From Timema cristinae (lineage: Eukaryota; Arthropoda; Insecta; Phasmatodea; Timematidae), in contig JBCFYV010000935.1 of assembly GCA_039000515.1 (NCBI GenBank), forward strand, positions 59,744,346-59,808,345: a stretch of 64,000 bases of DNA, given 5' to 3'. The position numbers were made by a program, and so were the translations under genes. Every line of letters starts with the position of its first letter. Position 1 is the stretch's first letter. Shown here one piece after another: positions 44,175 through 57,971 of the stretch. The notes below the pieces were generated by a model. It had not been told where the DNA came from. It worked only from the letters and a program-made list of their open reading frames with translations, and did no database searches.

Positions 44175-47100
44175 GTTGCTATTTGCATGCTGTGATAACT
44201 GCAAGAATAAATAAGATAATTAACAATCGCTCAATTACACAAGAGGTTTTGAAATGAGCATGAATTCTTGGTAAATTTTATAAGTGTTTTCGGTTTGTCA
44301 TTGATAATTATTGCCTGACAAAAAAAAATTAATATGTTTATCAATATTACTCTCCTATTGTCTAGAATTTAGAGCATTATTTAGTTAAGGGGGTCGCCTA
44401 ACAGAGTACTGAAAAAAAAGGCTTCGTACACATTCAAAAATTATGTGTTATTTAATAATTTGTTCACTATTTCAAAATATTATTCACGCTGAAATCAAAA
44501 TTAAAGGTATTGAAGTGTTTCTTTAGTATTACAATTATTTAAAAAACAAAAACAAAAAAAAGTTATTGAAAATGTGAAATTATCTCATTTTCAACAGACA
44601 TAAAATTAGAATATTAAGGATTGTTTTATTTGCGTTGAAGTTTCACTGATGTCATTCTGATATAAAAAAAACTATGGCAGTGTGATTATATTTCCCTTCA
44701 AGTAGGTGGCGCCCTTAATTCTAGTAAATTTACTACAAACTTTGCTATTACCATTATTAACTAACTAGTGATTAGAGTTGGAGGAATATACCATAAATTA
44801 ATATCTCAGGTTAGGTAATTTTAGGTATTATAAGGCAAATATTTACTATTTTCAATTTTGTTTTTAAATTATATTTTTAGCTTAGACAATTTTATTGTGT
44901 GTGTGTGTTTTGTGGATGATGGCACTTGGAAGATTTTAGTAGAGTATGATTCATTAATAACTAAGCTCCACAACCTTTGACTCATAATCATCATCATTAT
45001 ATATGTCAAAGAGTAAACTTTTATTCAACCTATCTCATCTCAAAGAATTAGATCCTTCCAGCACATTCCAGGTCCCCTTGGCCATCTTCTGCTTGAGATT
45101 TATCTATCTGTATTTGCCATTGGAATGAGGGTAAGTTCCATTCTTAATAAATGATCCGTCATTGGTCTTTGTATGTGTTACACCGCATCTTGTGAATTTA
45201 CCCAGTTCATGAAAAGGCAAATGTCTGCTCTCCTCTTGACCATTTCACAAATTGGTCAAAAAATAATCCAGTTCATGAATTGTGTAGTGCTTGTGTGCTC
45301 GAATCATTAACCACTTCATGAACTGGACAAGTTTGTTTGCCCTTTTCAGGGACTGGACAAGTTAAGAACAGGTTTGGTCTTTTAAGTTTATAAACTTTTA
45401 GTTGTTTTAGGATCTAAGGTAAGTTAGGTTGGATTAATTTAATATAATATCTTAAAACTAATTTAATTTAAGCTTGTAGTGGATAATTGAATAAGTTTCA
45501 GGCCATGAAGTGGGCAAAAGCTGATGCATTTTTTCCCAGTTTTTGAAATGGTCAATGGTCACAAACTGAGCATAAATGTCCCCAATTCGCGATATGGGCA
45601 GATTCACGATTGGAAACTTTGTACTTTCAGCTCTGACCTTTGACTCATTTTTGAAAGGGGGAAATAACCAATCACTGTTACAAGAATTTTGAATTAAATT
45701 AATATTTGAACTGTATCTAATGTTAACTTCATTGAAATGTTATAAACTAGAAATATATATTTAAAAAAGTGTGTACATTTTAATGACTGTAACTTTGGCA
45801 TCTTGACTAAATACATTTAGCATAACACCATTGACTTTTTAAGAAAAACAGTTTTTTAACATTAAAATAACATCACATATAATTTGGTAAACTCTTAATA
45901 TGAGAATCAAGAGTTTGATACTCCGACCAAGCGCAGCGATGTTCCTTTCTCGTCTTTTCTCAATATAGGTTAATGGTGGTTAGTGGTTGGAATTGTTTGT
46001 CAGGTTCATGAACTCTTTTTTTCTTTCTTATTTTCTAAGCAAGTGTTGGTATTTAGTATTAAGACTCGAGTGTTTCCATTCTCTGATTTTGTTCTAAATG
46101 TAAGCAATGTCTACTTCATTCTGTGACCAAAATTGTTAATACTTCTGACACTTGCCTGACTACTTATGATAAATCTTGTTGCTTCAAATCCCAGAAGGGT
46201 GTTATATTCTTAGTTTATACTAGAGATGTCACAATACCTTCTTTTCTCGATTCTGATTTTAGATTCCGATTCTTGAACCTTTCCTATTTTATTTATTTTT
46301 CCAAGCATCCAACCTCATATATTATTCTACTCAGTAGAATAGCAAAAAAAAAAAAAGTAATACAAAAATTCATTTGTGAACAACGAAAAAGATCTGTTTA
46401 CCAAATATTAAAGCATTTCTACAAAATTAATAAAACAATTAGGAATTACAATAGAAAGCATGTATTTTTACCTTCGAGTAATGCTTCACCGAGTCAAAAT
46501 AATTTTAAATTCACCAAATAGGGTTGTTAAATAAATTATAATATATCAAATAACGACAAATAAACTAATATCAGAGCTAGCAGTTTACTACTTGGTTTGG
46601 ATTTTGCCATTTTATTAGTTGCCAGTACTTTCTTTCGATACTAGTAAGAATCGAGATATTGAATTTGACAATCCCTAGTTTATACCAATATCTTTGTAGT
46701 TTTGCTCTAAATTATGGTTGAGCTACTCCAAAGTGCTTCCATCTCCAGTGAAAATATAAATAAGATAACCACACTATTCACTTTGTAATCAGTAATCCTA
46801 GAAGTTTTGTAAAAAATATGGCATATTTAAGGAATGGAAGGGTGTGAGGGGATTTATTTTTGGGCTCTGGTGTTTTCAAAAGTAACTAACGTGCTTGTAA
46901 TATCATTCTGAAACATAATTTTTGTCTTAACGATTTCAATCAATTTTATGGTGAGGAAAGAACCTTAGTAAATAACTTAAGTTAGAGAGAGAGTCCAGAC
47001 TAAAAATTGATTATCAGTGATCTGTACTCGAAAACCATCAAAATTCCTAATTATATCTTCGCTTGTTCCATAACAGCTATTAAGAGCATTTGACTCTTAT

Positions 47101-47847
47101 TTTCTGAAAAGAACAGTTCACGCTACCGATTGAAAACATTGAAAAATAAAAATTAGATTTTATGCAAACAAGTCCAAATTACATCTGTGGCAAACGAGGG
47201 CTCACAATAATTCCCTTGGATGTTTCCGCTACTATTTAAACTTTAGGTGAGATACCTTTGACTTTTCGTCCAAATACAGCTACGAGAAGTTGTCATACTT
47301 CCCACAAGATTGGTCTGAGAAGCGCCTTAAGAAATATACTCTGATGCTATTGATTTCCAAATCTCGACGCTTCAGAAATATTATGTTGAATGAATGTTGA
47401 ACATTTTTTACAGATGATAAAAATCAACTTTTGGGATCGCATGGGTTAAAGTAGACCATCCATTTCCTTATTACTGAGACTTTAGTTATATAATTATTTT
47501 TTTAATAAGAGCAAATCTTTTTAGTTGGCTCCTTGTTTTATAGTTCCTATGACATACGTTGTATCATAAGTGCTTACCATACATAACCAATTCCTCACTC
47601 TTTGTTTTAGATTGTCATTATGTACATTCCAATAATATGTATTCTTCAAATTATTGTGCTAATATTAGGTGCTAGGTGTAAACTTGTATCAGGGTTCTCA
47701 AAGGTATTCTAGAAAATATTTTGTAATTGATGAATAGATGCCTTCCATCCATTTTTTCAAACTTGTTCAAACTTAAATACTCATTCTGTAATTTACAAAT
47801 TAAAATCGCCTCCCTTATTCTTGTTTTTAAACACCACTTCAATCTTG
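44175..47847. other. AT-rich noncoding DNA with decayed repeats
   Basis: No gene is seen. 45,190-45,610 holds repeated CAGTTCATGAA/TTCATGAACTGG motifs suggesting a decayed MITE. 46,210-46,690 is bounded by TAGAGATGTCACAA and its near inverse, another probable MITE. A 132-codon frame at 46,123 overlaps this repeat and is unlikely to be a gene. Confidence 0.4.
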
Positions 47848-48234
47848 GGGGCTGTCCATTAACTACGTTACGCTATTATTATTATTTTTCATCCGCTCAT
47901 CACGCATCATCACAATTTTGTGAACACTCCAATTATCACATATTATGCATTCCCCCTTAACCCCTATTTAAATAGTATTATTAATTTAAGAGCCTATATA
48001 ACAGTTATTGAAACATGTTTGTATGTGTTTGCTAGGCTTGACAATCGAAGTCGATGATTCTATAGTTTGTTTATACATGCACACATATGGGTCTATTGAC
48101 ACAGAACGCTGTAGCTTAATTGTAACGTGACGTCACACATCTGATCCCCTTCCCCCCTTTTCTCCCTTGTCACGTTTGGTCATACCTAGCACTATTCCCC
48201 CCTCAATATGCGTATGTAGTTTATTGACAGCCCC
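47848..48234. mobile_element. MITE with GGGGCTGTC terminal repeats
   Basis: Ends GGGGCTGTCCATTAACTACG and ATGTAGTTTATTGACAGCCCC are inverted; TTG flanks both sides. A GTAACGTGACGTCACAC motif lies inside. It is similar in type to the element at 9263-9692. Confidence 0.65.
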
Positions 48235-49743
48235 TTGCAGTTTTTGAGCTATGGCTTGTTTTCTGATTATATAAACTCTACTCCGAGCTGGATTTTTTTA
48301 AAACAAAATTATAGCCAGCCAACATAATTTAATGAAATATAACAAATTGAATTTTCTAGCCAGATACTTAAAAAAAATCAAGTATATAACAAGAGAATAA
48401 TATCACTTCATTTTTTATTTATGTATTTAAAGAAACTTTAAAACACCCATTTTTTTTTGTCAAAATGTTTGTACATTTTATGAACTTATTGTGTGTCATA
48501 GTTGAATCAGTGTATGCACAAAGGTACCAAGTCAAAATATCCCCTATTTTTTTATAGTGGTGGTAAAAATGATAATCGAGATATGTACAAGTTTGTACAG
48601 AAATGCACTAAAAAGACTCGATTCCTGTCACCATCACTTAATCAAGTAGCTTGTTAGCTGTCTAACAACTGTCCCGATGAGAGCAATTAAAATAAAGTGG
48701 AATTGTTGTAAAGAAAATATTTTCTATTCAAACATATTTTAAATATGTAAATTGTGATGTCTTATTTCCAAGCACACATTATTACAGAATACTTATTTGA
48801 GTTGGTGCAAGAAGGAACTAAGAAGTCTATATTAATAAAATGAAGAGTTATTTTGTCGGTCATGAGCATTGCGCAATATCTACTGGACAAAGAGGTCCGA
48901 AATTTTAAAAACAAGTAGCCCCTTTGCATAAACGTGTGCCCCTCAAAGACAGAATTTCAAAATTTTGACTAGATTCTTTTAAATTAACTAAAAACCAGGT
49001 CAGAAGGTAAAAGGTCATGGGCAACACAGGACTTAAAGGCACTAACTTTAAAATTATCCTACACGACCAGTAATTAAACTAATATCCCTCCCAAGCAGTA
49101 CCAGGTACTTCAACTTGTTAAAAAATAAGTAGCTTACTTTTAAAAAAACAAAAGAGCTTAGAAATAAAATTATTCCCCTCTAAATAAATCAATAAACCAC
49201 CAAATCTCTAAAATAAAAATAAACCAAACCAAAGACATGATTAAGCAGTAAGATTGTTTTTCTGTGTAGATAAAAAAAAAAATTATCTTCCTGCATGCAC
49301 TGATTCAGTTATAGCCATACAGCAAAACCTTTGTACCAGACGTTATAGAGTAGTCTGTATGTTTGTAGCCAGGGCATAGCTACCAAGTTGGAAAGGGAAC
49401 AAGTTTTATTGAGTCATTGGTGGGTATTCCCTTACTTGGTTCTCTTGATTAAAACTACTGCATGTACTGTTTTTAGTTTAAAATGTAGCCATTTTGAATT
49501 GAGATATAGAAAAGGGTAATTTTTTGTATAGTTTTAACTAATAAATATACATTGAAATTGTTGAATCTTGTGAAAAGTATCCTTTGAACAAAATGTATTG
49601 ATATTAATATTAAATTAGTTTTTGATATCTGTTATGATAGATAATAAAGTAATGTTTTTAAAAAACTGTCTCATTTAATTATTATATTAATACAACAATA
49701 TATAATTTGTTGGTGTGAAACCTTTACTTTATTAGTGAGTAAG
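48235..49743. other. AT-rich noncoding DNA
   Basis: No gene or clear repeat is seen. Confidence 0.4.
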
Positions 49744-49992
49744 ACCCACCTCGGTGGCGTGGTTGGCTAACGCGCTAGTTGTGTTGAGCTCGACTGCTGA
49801 GGACAGGGAGATTGAGGTTCGAATCTTGGTCGGGTGAACTGGGATGGTTTTTCCTAAATGGTTTTCCACTCTCCCTCCACGCAAATGCGGGTTCACTTCC
49901 TCTAATTCAACCTTCCCAATTCCTAATCCATTAGTGTAATTAGTACATAAAGCGTATAACCCAAACGGGTAGTAAGACGCTATATTATTATG
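49744..49992 (+). mobile_element. SINE-B with 11-bp target duplication
   Basis: Head CCTCGGTGGCGTGGTTGGCT, B box GTTCGAATCTTGG, body and tail AACCCAAACGGGTAGTAAGA. TAGTGAGTAAG (49,733-49,743) and TAGTGAGCAAG (49,993-50,003) flank it. Confidence 0.88.
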
Positions 49993-50157
49993 TAGTGAGC
50001 AAGTCCTCTGGACAAGTTGTCACAATATTTATCCTGGTCTGCGGGGTCAAGTTTGTTGAGAGGTGTTTAGCTTTAGACCGTCAAATGCCTTTTGAGAGAA
50101 TTTAATTGTAACCTTAGTTTAAGATTTATTAATAAGGTGAGAAAAAAAATAAAAATA

Positions 50158-50760
50158 TTTGTGTTGTCACCCCCCATCCCCTTCTATTAAATTACATAAT
50201 TCAATTCACAAAGACCCATTCTACTTTCCTATACCGGTTACTTTTCCTTACCTATGATTTAGCTCTTGGTGATCAACCAAAATAAGTGGACTTTTCATGT
50301 GACACCCCTGAACCCAATATTTTAAAAAAAATGTCATCTACATTACTGCTTCTATTCTTTTAAATGTAAAAATACAAATTTAGAATAAAATCACCAGACT
50401 GAAAAAGAAAAAATTAGAGTAGACATACTTTTGTTGACCATGATCTCATGTGTACAGTTTTTTTATAATCGCAAAACATTTCGACCTGTATTTTACAATT
50501 AGGCCCCTATAGTTTCAATTTTTCACTAACATTTAAAAATGAAACTAGGCCTTTAGGCCCTACATTATAAGTTTTAATTTCCCTAATAGCCCCGAACCAA
50601 GACCGGTGAAGCCCCAGGGCATCGTGAGGTACAGTTTGGGAACCCCTGATTTAAGGTAATAAAAAATAGTTTTGTGAAACACCAAACTCGTGTACTGTTA
50701 AATGTTTTGTCAATATTTAACCCCTAACAACAATATCTCGGCTCCCTAGGATGATCAGGT
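50158..50760. repeat. interspersed repeat shared with 12,118-12,385
   Basis: Left block (CACCCCCCATCCCCTTCTAT) and right block (TGTCAATATTTAACCCC) match 12,118-12,385. Between them a hAT-like end (CAGTTTGGGAACCCCTG, about 50,631-50,648) suggests a later insertion. Confidence 0.5.
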
Positions 50761-50920
50761 TGAAGCTAAAACCCCAGCCAGGATTACAAACCGGGGGAAA
50801 TATTTTTAATTTATCTTATCTTTAGAGACTGAATTTATTTGGGTCAAGTGAGGCTGAATGTAATGATCAGGTATGTTACTTTGAGACATAATTTCTATAT
50901 GGTTTTATATATTGAGGAAT

Positions 50921-51190
50921 GCAGCTGTGATCTAGTGGTCAAGAATTCTTGGATACAGATACATCTAGGTCTCTGGTTCGGTCCCTGACACTTCCAGGTT
51001 TTTTCTGTGAAGCAGTGTGTCTAGAACAGGGTCGACTCAAGCCTCGTGAGGACAATTGAGGAGTTACTTGAATGAAGAAGTAGCAGCTCTGATCTAGAAA
51101 ACTGAGGCTAATGACTGGAGGGTTCGCTCTGCTGACCTCATGACATCCCGTACCCACAAATTTTGGCACTATTTTTGCCAAAATGTGGTT
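50921..51190 (+). mobile_element. SINE-E
   Basis: tRNA-like head (CTGTGATCTAGTGGTCAAG, B box GGTTCGGTCCC), then AGGACAATTGAGGAGTTACT and a terminal CACAAATTTTGGCACTATTT block shared with 55,590-55,858 in reverse. Confidence 0.65.
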
Positions 51191-51489
51191 GCTCGGTGTT
51201 CATGCAAACCTCTGTCGGGTGTAGATTAGCATTTTACAGTTATCCCTGCTATTTTTTAAGGGGAAAAGTGGGGCTGCTCTAAATTATTTTCCTATTCATT
51301 GCAATTTTGTGTGGTGATTTATATTTAAGAGTCCCAAGACAAGCTGGTCACGCCGCTTTTTGCCTGGAGCAGTTGAATTGTTGGACATCTTGCTAAAAAT
51401 AATAATGATTTAAATAGTGAACATTTTATTAATGTTTTATTCTAAAAACACAACGGAACAAAAGAAAAGTAAACAATAAAAATTGTTTT

Positions 51490-51712
51490 GTAGTACATCT
51501 TACTACCAGTTTGAGTTATACACTTATGTACTAATTGCGATAATAGGATTAGGGAGGATGATATATTTATGGAAAAGTGTACCCGTATTTGTGTGGAAGG
51601 AGAGTGGAAAACCATTTTGGAAAAAACATCCGACCGGAGATTCGAGCCTCGATCTCTCCATCATCGGTAGTCTAATCTACTGCAAGAGTAACTGCATTAT
51701 ACCACACGGGTA
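51490..51712 (-). mobile_element. SINE-B
   Basis: ACATCTTACTACCAGTTTGA tail complement, GTGTGGAAGGAGAGTGGAAA, GAGATTCGAGCCTCGA and the head complement to 51,712. Confidence 0.7.
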
Positions 51713-52002
51713 ATGTGAAATTAATTATATCAATATGGTATTTTTTATCATGAGAAAATGGTAAATATAAGTGCATTTGTAGTCTTGATATTAATCAGTT
51801 TACACTAATACTAGAGAAAACACGAAAATACCTCATGAAACAAGAACAAGGTTCTCCGCGCAAGTACTGGGTCGGATATGAGTGGCTAAAACCTTTTCAA
51901 AAGGGCCAAGCTTTTCTGTGAAATAGTTAAGTGGTTAGGGAAGGCAAATGCACTCTATAATCTTTTACCTATAAAAAAATAGATTTGCCTGTCGGTTTGT
52001 TT

Positions 52003-52225
52003 ATTATTATTATTATTATTATTAGCACCGCGTCTTACTACCCATCCGGGTTACACGCACTACGCTAATGTGTAATGGTAGGGTGATTGTGAGATGAAAT
52101 GGAGGACCTACAGTTTAACGTGGAATCCGAACCACGGTGGAGGCCTGGCATTCCCCACATTCACAAGATGTCTTGTCAGAGGAGAAACAAGGGTTTGGAA
52201 ATCAGATAAATCTGTGCCGGGACCG
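52003..52225 (-). mobile_element. SINE-A, 5'-truncated, 12-bp target duplication
   Basis: Begins with (ATT)n and AGCACCGCGTCTTACTACCC and stops in the tRNA-like head at GTGCCGGGACCG. GTCGGTTTGTTT is directly repeated at 51,991-52,002 and 52,226-52,237. Confidence 0.92.
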
Positions 52226-52264
52226 GTCGGTTTGTTTCACGTCTTGCCTTATCTTTAGTAAAAA

Positions 52265-52490
52265 TGTTTATCACTCTTTATTATTACTCATTTGGGTTGT
52301 ATGACTATGTATTAATTATGCTATTGTATTAGCACAATAAAGGTAGAATTTAGATGATGTGTACCCTCATTTACATTGAATGTAAACCCATTTAGGTACA
52401 CTCGACCGGGATTTAACCCCCGATCCCAATCATCGACAGTCTATTGTGAGACGCCTTAGACTGTAAGGCCACTGAAGCGGCTCATCTCTG
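52265..52490 (-). mobile_element. decayed SINE-B-like copy
   Basis: TTACTCATTTGGGTTGTATG, a short body and the B-box complement GGGATTTAACCCC remain; the head complement ends GGCCACTGAAGCGG. Confidence 0.55.
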
Positions 52491-53504
52491 ATAATAATTA
52501 ATACATTGGGCTGAAATTTAGTATAACTATAAAATCATTTGATTGATGAAATTGCAGTACTAATTAGTTGCACTGTTTTTTTTAATTATCTTGGGTAAAG
52601 TGTTTTATTAGTACAGTAATACTAAAATAAAATATGTATTTTTTTGGCTTTCATCTTAGTACTTATGGGCAAGAATTACATTATTTTTCCAGACACTGCT
52701 TTGTGACTTAACATATTTTTGTGCCTACAAATTCAGTAGAAAAAATTGCTGTTGTTTTTCCATAATGATGAATGAACAAACTTAAAATACCATATTAGGT
52801 CGAGCACTCAAGCGAAATACCTACCACGATCCACATTTCGTTACCTTGATTTGACCGCCAAATATATACATTTACATGCTGGCCAACCTTAAAGTTAAAA
52901 TTTTTTCAGGTCAGGGAAAATGCAACCAAAATATGGAATTTCCAAGTAGGTTTAGGACTTGGAGTATAGTCAGATCACCATATAAATACAATTACCTAAT
53001 AGTTTAGTACGTTACTATATTTTTACTATCTGTACTTCACTACATGTTTCAAAGCTATTCAGTTCAAACATATTTTAGTTAAATTACTTTTTCCAATGTT
53101 GTATGCCATACTTTTTATTTTTACATATTTAGCTTCACCAGAGTCCGGACTGTACGTATATGAACGTCCTCCTCTTTCAACACTCCAACATATTATGCAA
53201 TACGCATATTTTAACCTCTTGGAAAAGTATAAAATCTGCTGTACAAACGAATGTTACTTAAAGAAAGTATTTCGTTTACCCATGTGATACAATCTTTCTT
53301 TAGGTTGGCAGGAACTTGTGTATTTTTTTTATGTTGGTAGTGTTCAATTATCGTGTCATTGAGCAGCTGTAGGCGTATATTTTGAAATAAATTGTTGACA
53401 CTTTGTAATTATCGTAGGCCTACACAGCCGCCAAAGTTCAGGAGGGAAAAAAATAATTATTTACCTTAAGTTTCTTATTTGGTAACATAATCAAGCTAAA
53501 AGTA
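52491..53504. other. upstream region of cinnamon/gephyrin
   Basis: AT-rich DNA that should contain the promoter and 5' UTR of the downstream gene. I cannot place a transcription start. Confidence 0.35.
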
Positions 53505-53547
53505 ATGACGAAGGATAAATTTAGCATTTCTTTTGGAATATTGACTG
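53505..53547 (+). CDS. cin: cin coding exon 1 (14 codons)
   Basis: ATG ACG AAG ... encodes [14 protein letters not shown] plus one base, with donor G|GTTAGT. It joins the next exon to make GILTVSD, the first strand of the MogA-like fold. The short exon is supported by phase and motif. Confidence 0.82.
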
Positions 53548-56500
53548 GTTAGTATACATATTTTTATTTAACTATTAGCTCTTCTAATTTACTTTTTCCT
53601 TACACTCGTAAGTCGGAACACCATGGACCTTCGTTGCAATAACGTGTTTCTAAATATGAGAATGATGTATAAGCACTTTATATAATATACTGTATTTCAC
53701 TTTAGATATTATTAACTAAATCACCAAAAATTTACTAGGCCTACTATCATTATACTCTCAAGGTAATGACTAAACAAATTATACTGTTGTATTTGTTTGA
53801 AATTATTTTATTTTACAACTTTTAAAAATAAAATAATATATATATACACACACCACGCACCAAAGTCCAACATGTAGTTTGATCCATGATCCCTTGTGAT
53901 GCCATCTTATACTATGAAAGTCAACTCATTTATTTTATATTATATATATATATTTTATTATTATTACCATTACCGCGTTTTAGTACTTATTCACGTTATA
54001 GGCTTCTGATACACCATATGGCCACTAAAGCATGTTTTTAAATATTAGGCCTAACAGAGATTTTAATTTATTAGGCTATTGAATGAAATGGTCGCAAGGT
54101 TGGCAGAAGGTTAGCTTAAACTAGGTTGAAAAGGAACCTTGATAGTAGCCTATATTTATACATTATTGAACCTTAAAATAGACAGGCCTAAGTTATTACT
54201 TTATTATTTTTAGTATTTGACTTATGGTGGATGAATTTCAGGGGGGAGGGGTGTTTGCTGGATGTAAAATTGTTACTGGATGTGCAAGAGTTTTCGTTTG
54301 GATAAGAAATGATTGGTTAATCATTTAAAAAAATTTGTTTGTTATGGAAAAGAGCGAAGTGTGGTCGCTGCAGAAGATTATTGCGCATTAATCGACTCTA
54401 ACTTCGGCTGTGCAATTTTACAATTTTCATTGATATTTGTTTCTGCCTCACTTAAGTGAATTAGGTTTTAAATTGTTCACAATACGGTAACAATTATTTT
54501 AATAATCGCAAATTTAGCATCATTTGTTTCCTTGCATTTTTGTGAACATACTCAGCCTCATGAGGACGAATGAGGAGCTACTTGAATAATTAATTAGTGA
54601 CTTCAGTTTAGAAAACTAAATTTAACAACCTTTGGGCTTGTGCTGACTACATGACACCCTCAATCTGCAAATGTTGACACTATCACTGCTAACAGCAGCA
54701 GCCGCTCGGTCGGTCGGTGTAACTTGTTTGCGGGCTCACAACATGGAATATTTTTGTTATTTTTGTATATGGCCTTACTTAGTTAAAATAATAATAATAA
54801 TTAGCACCGCGTCTTACTACCCGTTCGGGTTATATGCTTTAAGTACTAATTATGCTAATGGATTAGGAATTGGGAAGGTTAAATCAGAGGAAGTGAACCT
54901 GCATTTGCGTGGAGGGAGAGTGGAAATCATTTAGGAAAAACCACCCTCAGTTCACTCGACCGAGATTCGAACCTCGATCTCCCCGTCCTCAGCAGTCGAG
55001 CTCAACACGACAAGCCGTTAGCCAACTACGCCACTGAGGCGGGTAAAACTTAGTTAAACAAACTTTTGACGCTGTATGCCTTCAATTCTTTGTATTTTAA
55101 CGTGTAGAGTTATAATATTAAAATAGAAAATATTAAAAAAATAATTTGTAGATGCTCTATATTAAGAGCAGCCTACTACTATAACGTTGAGAAACAGTTA
55201 TTATAAAAATTGAATTAAGCCTAAGGCAAAAACAGAAAAGTATGAATTTACCAGGCTTCTTTGTCCTCGCTCACTGAACTATTTGTTTTAATTGTTTACA
55301 CATCAGAATACATCAACAAATTATGTCGTGTAGAATACAATACAATAATAAGAATAAAGTATGAGACTTTTTAAAATTGATTAATAGTTTAATTAATAAC
55401 TACATACTGATTGTAATTGACTCTATAGCCAATAAGGATTCAATCATGGAACCTCCAGAAATCTTTGGCTAGCGAAAAAAAATCGCTAAATACTGGTGCC
55501 TTGGCATTCTTGACCACAAAAGGATCAAATTATTATCTTAAGCAATATTGGAAAAAAAAAACACCTCCATTGCTTGCTGACCAAGCGGCTGCTGCCATTA
55601 ACGATGATAGTGCCAACATTTGTGGTTAGAGGGTGTCATTGGTCAGCACAACTAACCCTCTGGCCATGAATCTCAGTTTTCTAGACCGAAGGCGCTTCAT
55701 ATTTATTCAAGTAACTCCTCATTTGTCTTGACGAGGATGAGGTTGTCCTCGTTTCAGACTTACTACTTTGACAGAAAAATTCTAGAGGCGCCGGGAATTG
55801 AACCGGGGACGTCTGGTTCTGTAGCCAGGAACTCTGACCATTAGACCACAGAGGTGGTCATCTTGAATAAGAAATTATGTTAAATATTCACTTTTCTTTT
55901 TCTTGGCTATGTTTTTTGTTATGTAATTAGTTAGTGATAGATGTTCCGAAAACAAGGCCGAAGATAAGAGCGGCAATAACCTGGAGGATCTAATTCAGAG
56001 CAAGAAACTTATTCCCAATGGGGAAGTAGCCGTCCGCTATTGTGTTCCTGATGTCAAAGATGAGATCAAGGTAGGTATCCAACCTCTCAATACCAGTTTT
56101 TTAATATCATTTAATTACATTTAATTGCATAATTATTTTAGTACGGGAATAAAAACGCTTTAACTTAAACGTGAACACAAATCTTTAATGACTAACCCCA
56201 AATGGATAGGCTTTTTTTATAATTAATTTCCTGGATAGGGAAGACTGAGTTTTTAGGAAGGCCTACTAACTTTACAGACCCACTTCTGTTTTTTTTTCTG
56301 GGTTCACGAGTGGAAATTAACAAAACTGGAGCATTCACAACGAAAATAGGCAGCACACCTTGTTACCATAATAATATGGATGCATAATCTGACACTTTAG
56401 CTCATTTGTTGACGTTTCTTGTCTACTAAGCTAAGGGATCCAGGTTTGATTTACGGCATGGCTGAAAAATGTATCATCGGTGAAAAATATGTGGATTTCC

Positions 56501-57923
56501 TCTTTTACAGTGATGAATTAATGGCCAGAGGGCTGTTGTATCTGTTCTAGATTTAAGTTAGTTTATAAGTCGTGTTCTGACATAATCAGTCAGTTCAGCA
56601 AAGTGCACGTTAAATACCTCAAATAAATGAAAATAGTGTTTTAAGTCCACTGTTAGAGGAAGATAAACTAGTGTAGATTGCAATGTTTATAGGAAAGAGT
56701 CTTTTTAACTCAATATTCAAACACATTTTTTTGGTGACAAAATTGATAACATTTTGGAACATTTTTATTTTTATTTTTTAGGTATTGATAATATCTCTCA
56801 AAACTGGCAGATGTACTGATTGACCAAGTTAGCTCTAGTAGCTTTAGCTGTCAAAATAAAACCTTTTCCTGTTAAAATTGAGCCGTATCATTTCTCTACA
56901 CATTCATCGAATGTTATGGTAACTTGCTAAATCCCGCTTTAGAGACCAAACTGCGTAAGGCGTTACTTTCATGTTAGACTGGTTTATTTATGAATGGGAG
57001 ATTAAGGTTTGAATCCCGGTCAGGTCTACTAAGGGCGGCTTTTCTTAAATGTTTTCCCACTCTCCTTTCACGCAAATGCTGGTAGATTACCTCTAAAAAT
57101 GCTTCCTTCCTCATCCTTACCCCATTAAAATAATTATATATGTTTATAGCCTAAAAAAATAGTAAGATGTGGTGGGAAAAACTTGCTAAAATGAAGGGAA
57201 CTAGGCCTAACTCTTATGTGTCTTAAGCTTAAAGAAATATAAAATTTAGAAGGCATTTAGCAATCGAAGACATACTCAGAGAAAATGCCCTATCTGACTT
57301 TTTATATACTTTGATAGTCATCCAGAGGTCAGTTTATTGATGCCTGAACTTAATGAATCACCAGCAAATTAAACTATAACCGAGATTTCTATTTAGGCCT
57401 CTATTAAAAATATCTGGACTTGTGGCTCTGACATATGTCCAATAAAGTATTTTATTTTGCTTGCTTGTATATTGGCAAATTAAATCTTGTGATAAAAAAA
57501 ATATACACTAGTCCTAGATTTAAAAAACTTGTCATAAAACTGTATTCATCTTACTGAATTAATATTTGATTTACAAAGAAATTTAAAAGAACGTATTATA
57601 TATGATAAGGCAGATTTGGGTTCATCGAGCTAAATATTCTGACTTGGTAAACAATTTGTTCACAAATGTTGCTTTGTGCGTTTTGTACTTGTAGACTTAC
57701 CTGAAGGTTTGGACCGACATGGATGTGGATGTGATTTTAACGACGGGTGGTACAGGGTTCAGTCCTCGTGACGTAACCCTGAGGCTACCCAAGAGGTCAT
57801 TCATAGAGAAGCACCAGGACTGACCATTGCCATGATTCGTAAAAGTTTGGAAATAACTCCCCACGCTATGTTATCAAGGCTAGTAAATTTATTTTTATTA
57901 AGAGTTTATTGTTATTATTATTA

Positions 57924-57971
<48 letters not shown>

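Larger units (their letters stand above)
53548..55930 (+). other. cin: cin intron 1
   Basis: A 2.4-kb GT-AG intron with a SINE-E fragment (about 54,540-54,720), SINE-B (54,788-55,047) and SINE-E (55,590-55,858). Confidence 0.75.

Noticed and set aside
46123..46521. 132-codon open frame
   Set aside because: AT-rich composition, no recognisable domain, and overlap with a probable MITE.
57879..57888. GT donor at 57,883 for cin exon 3
   Set aside because: It would put the next exon out of frame relative to the conserved VCGIRG motif; the GC donor at 57,879 restores it exactly.
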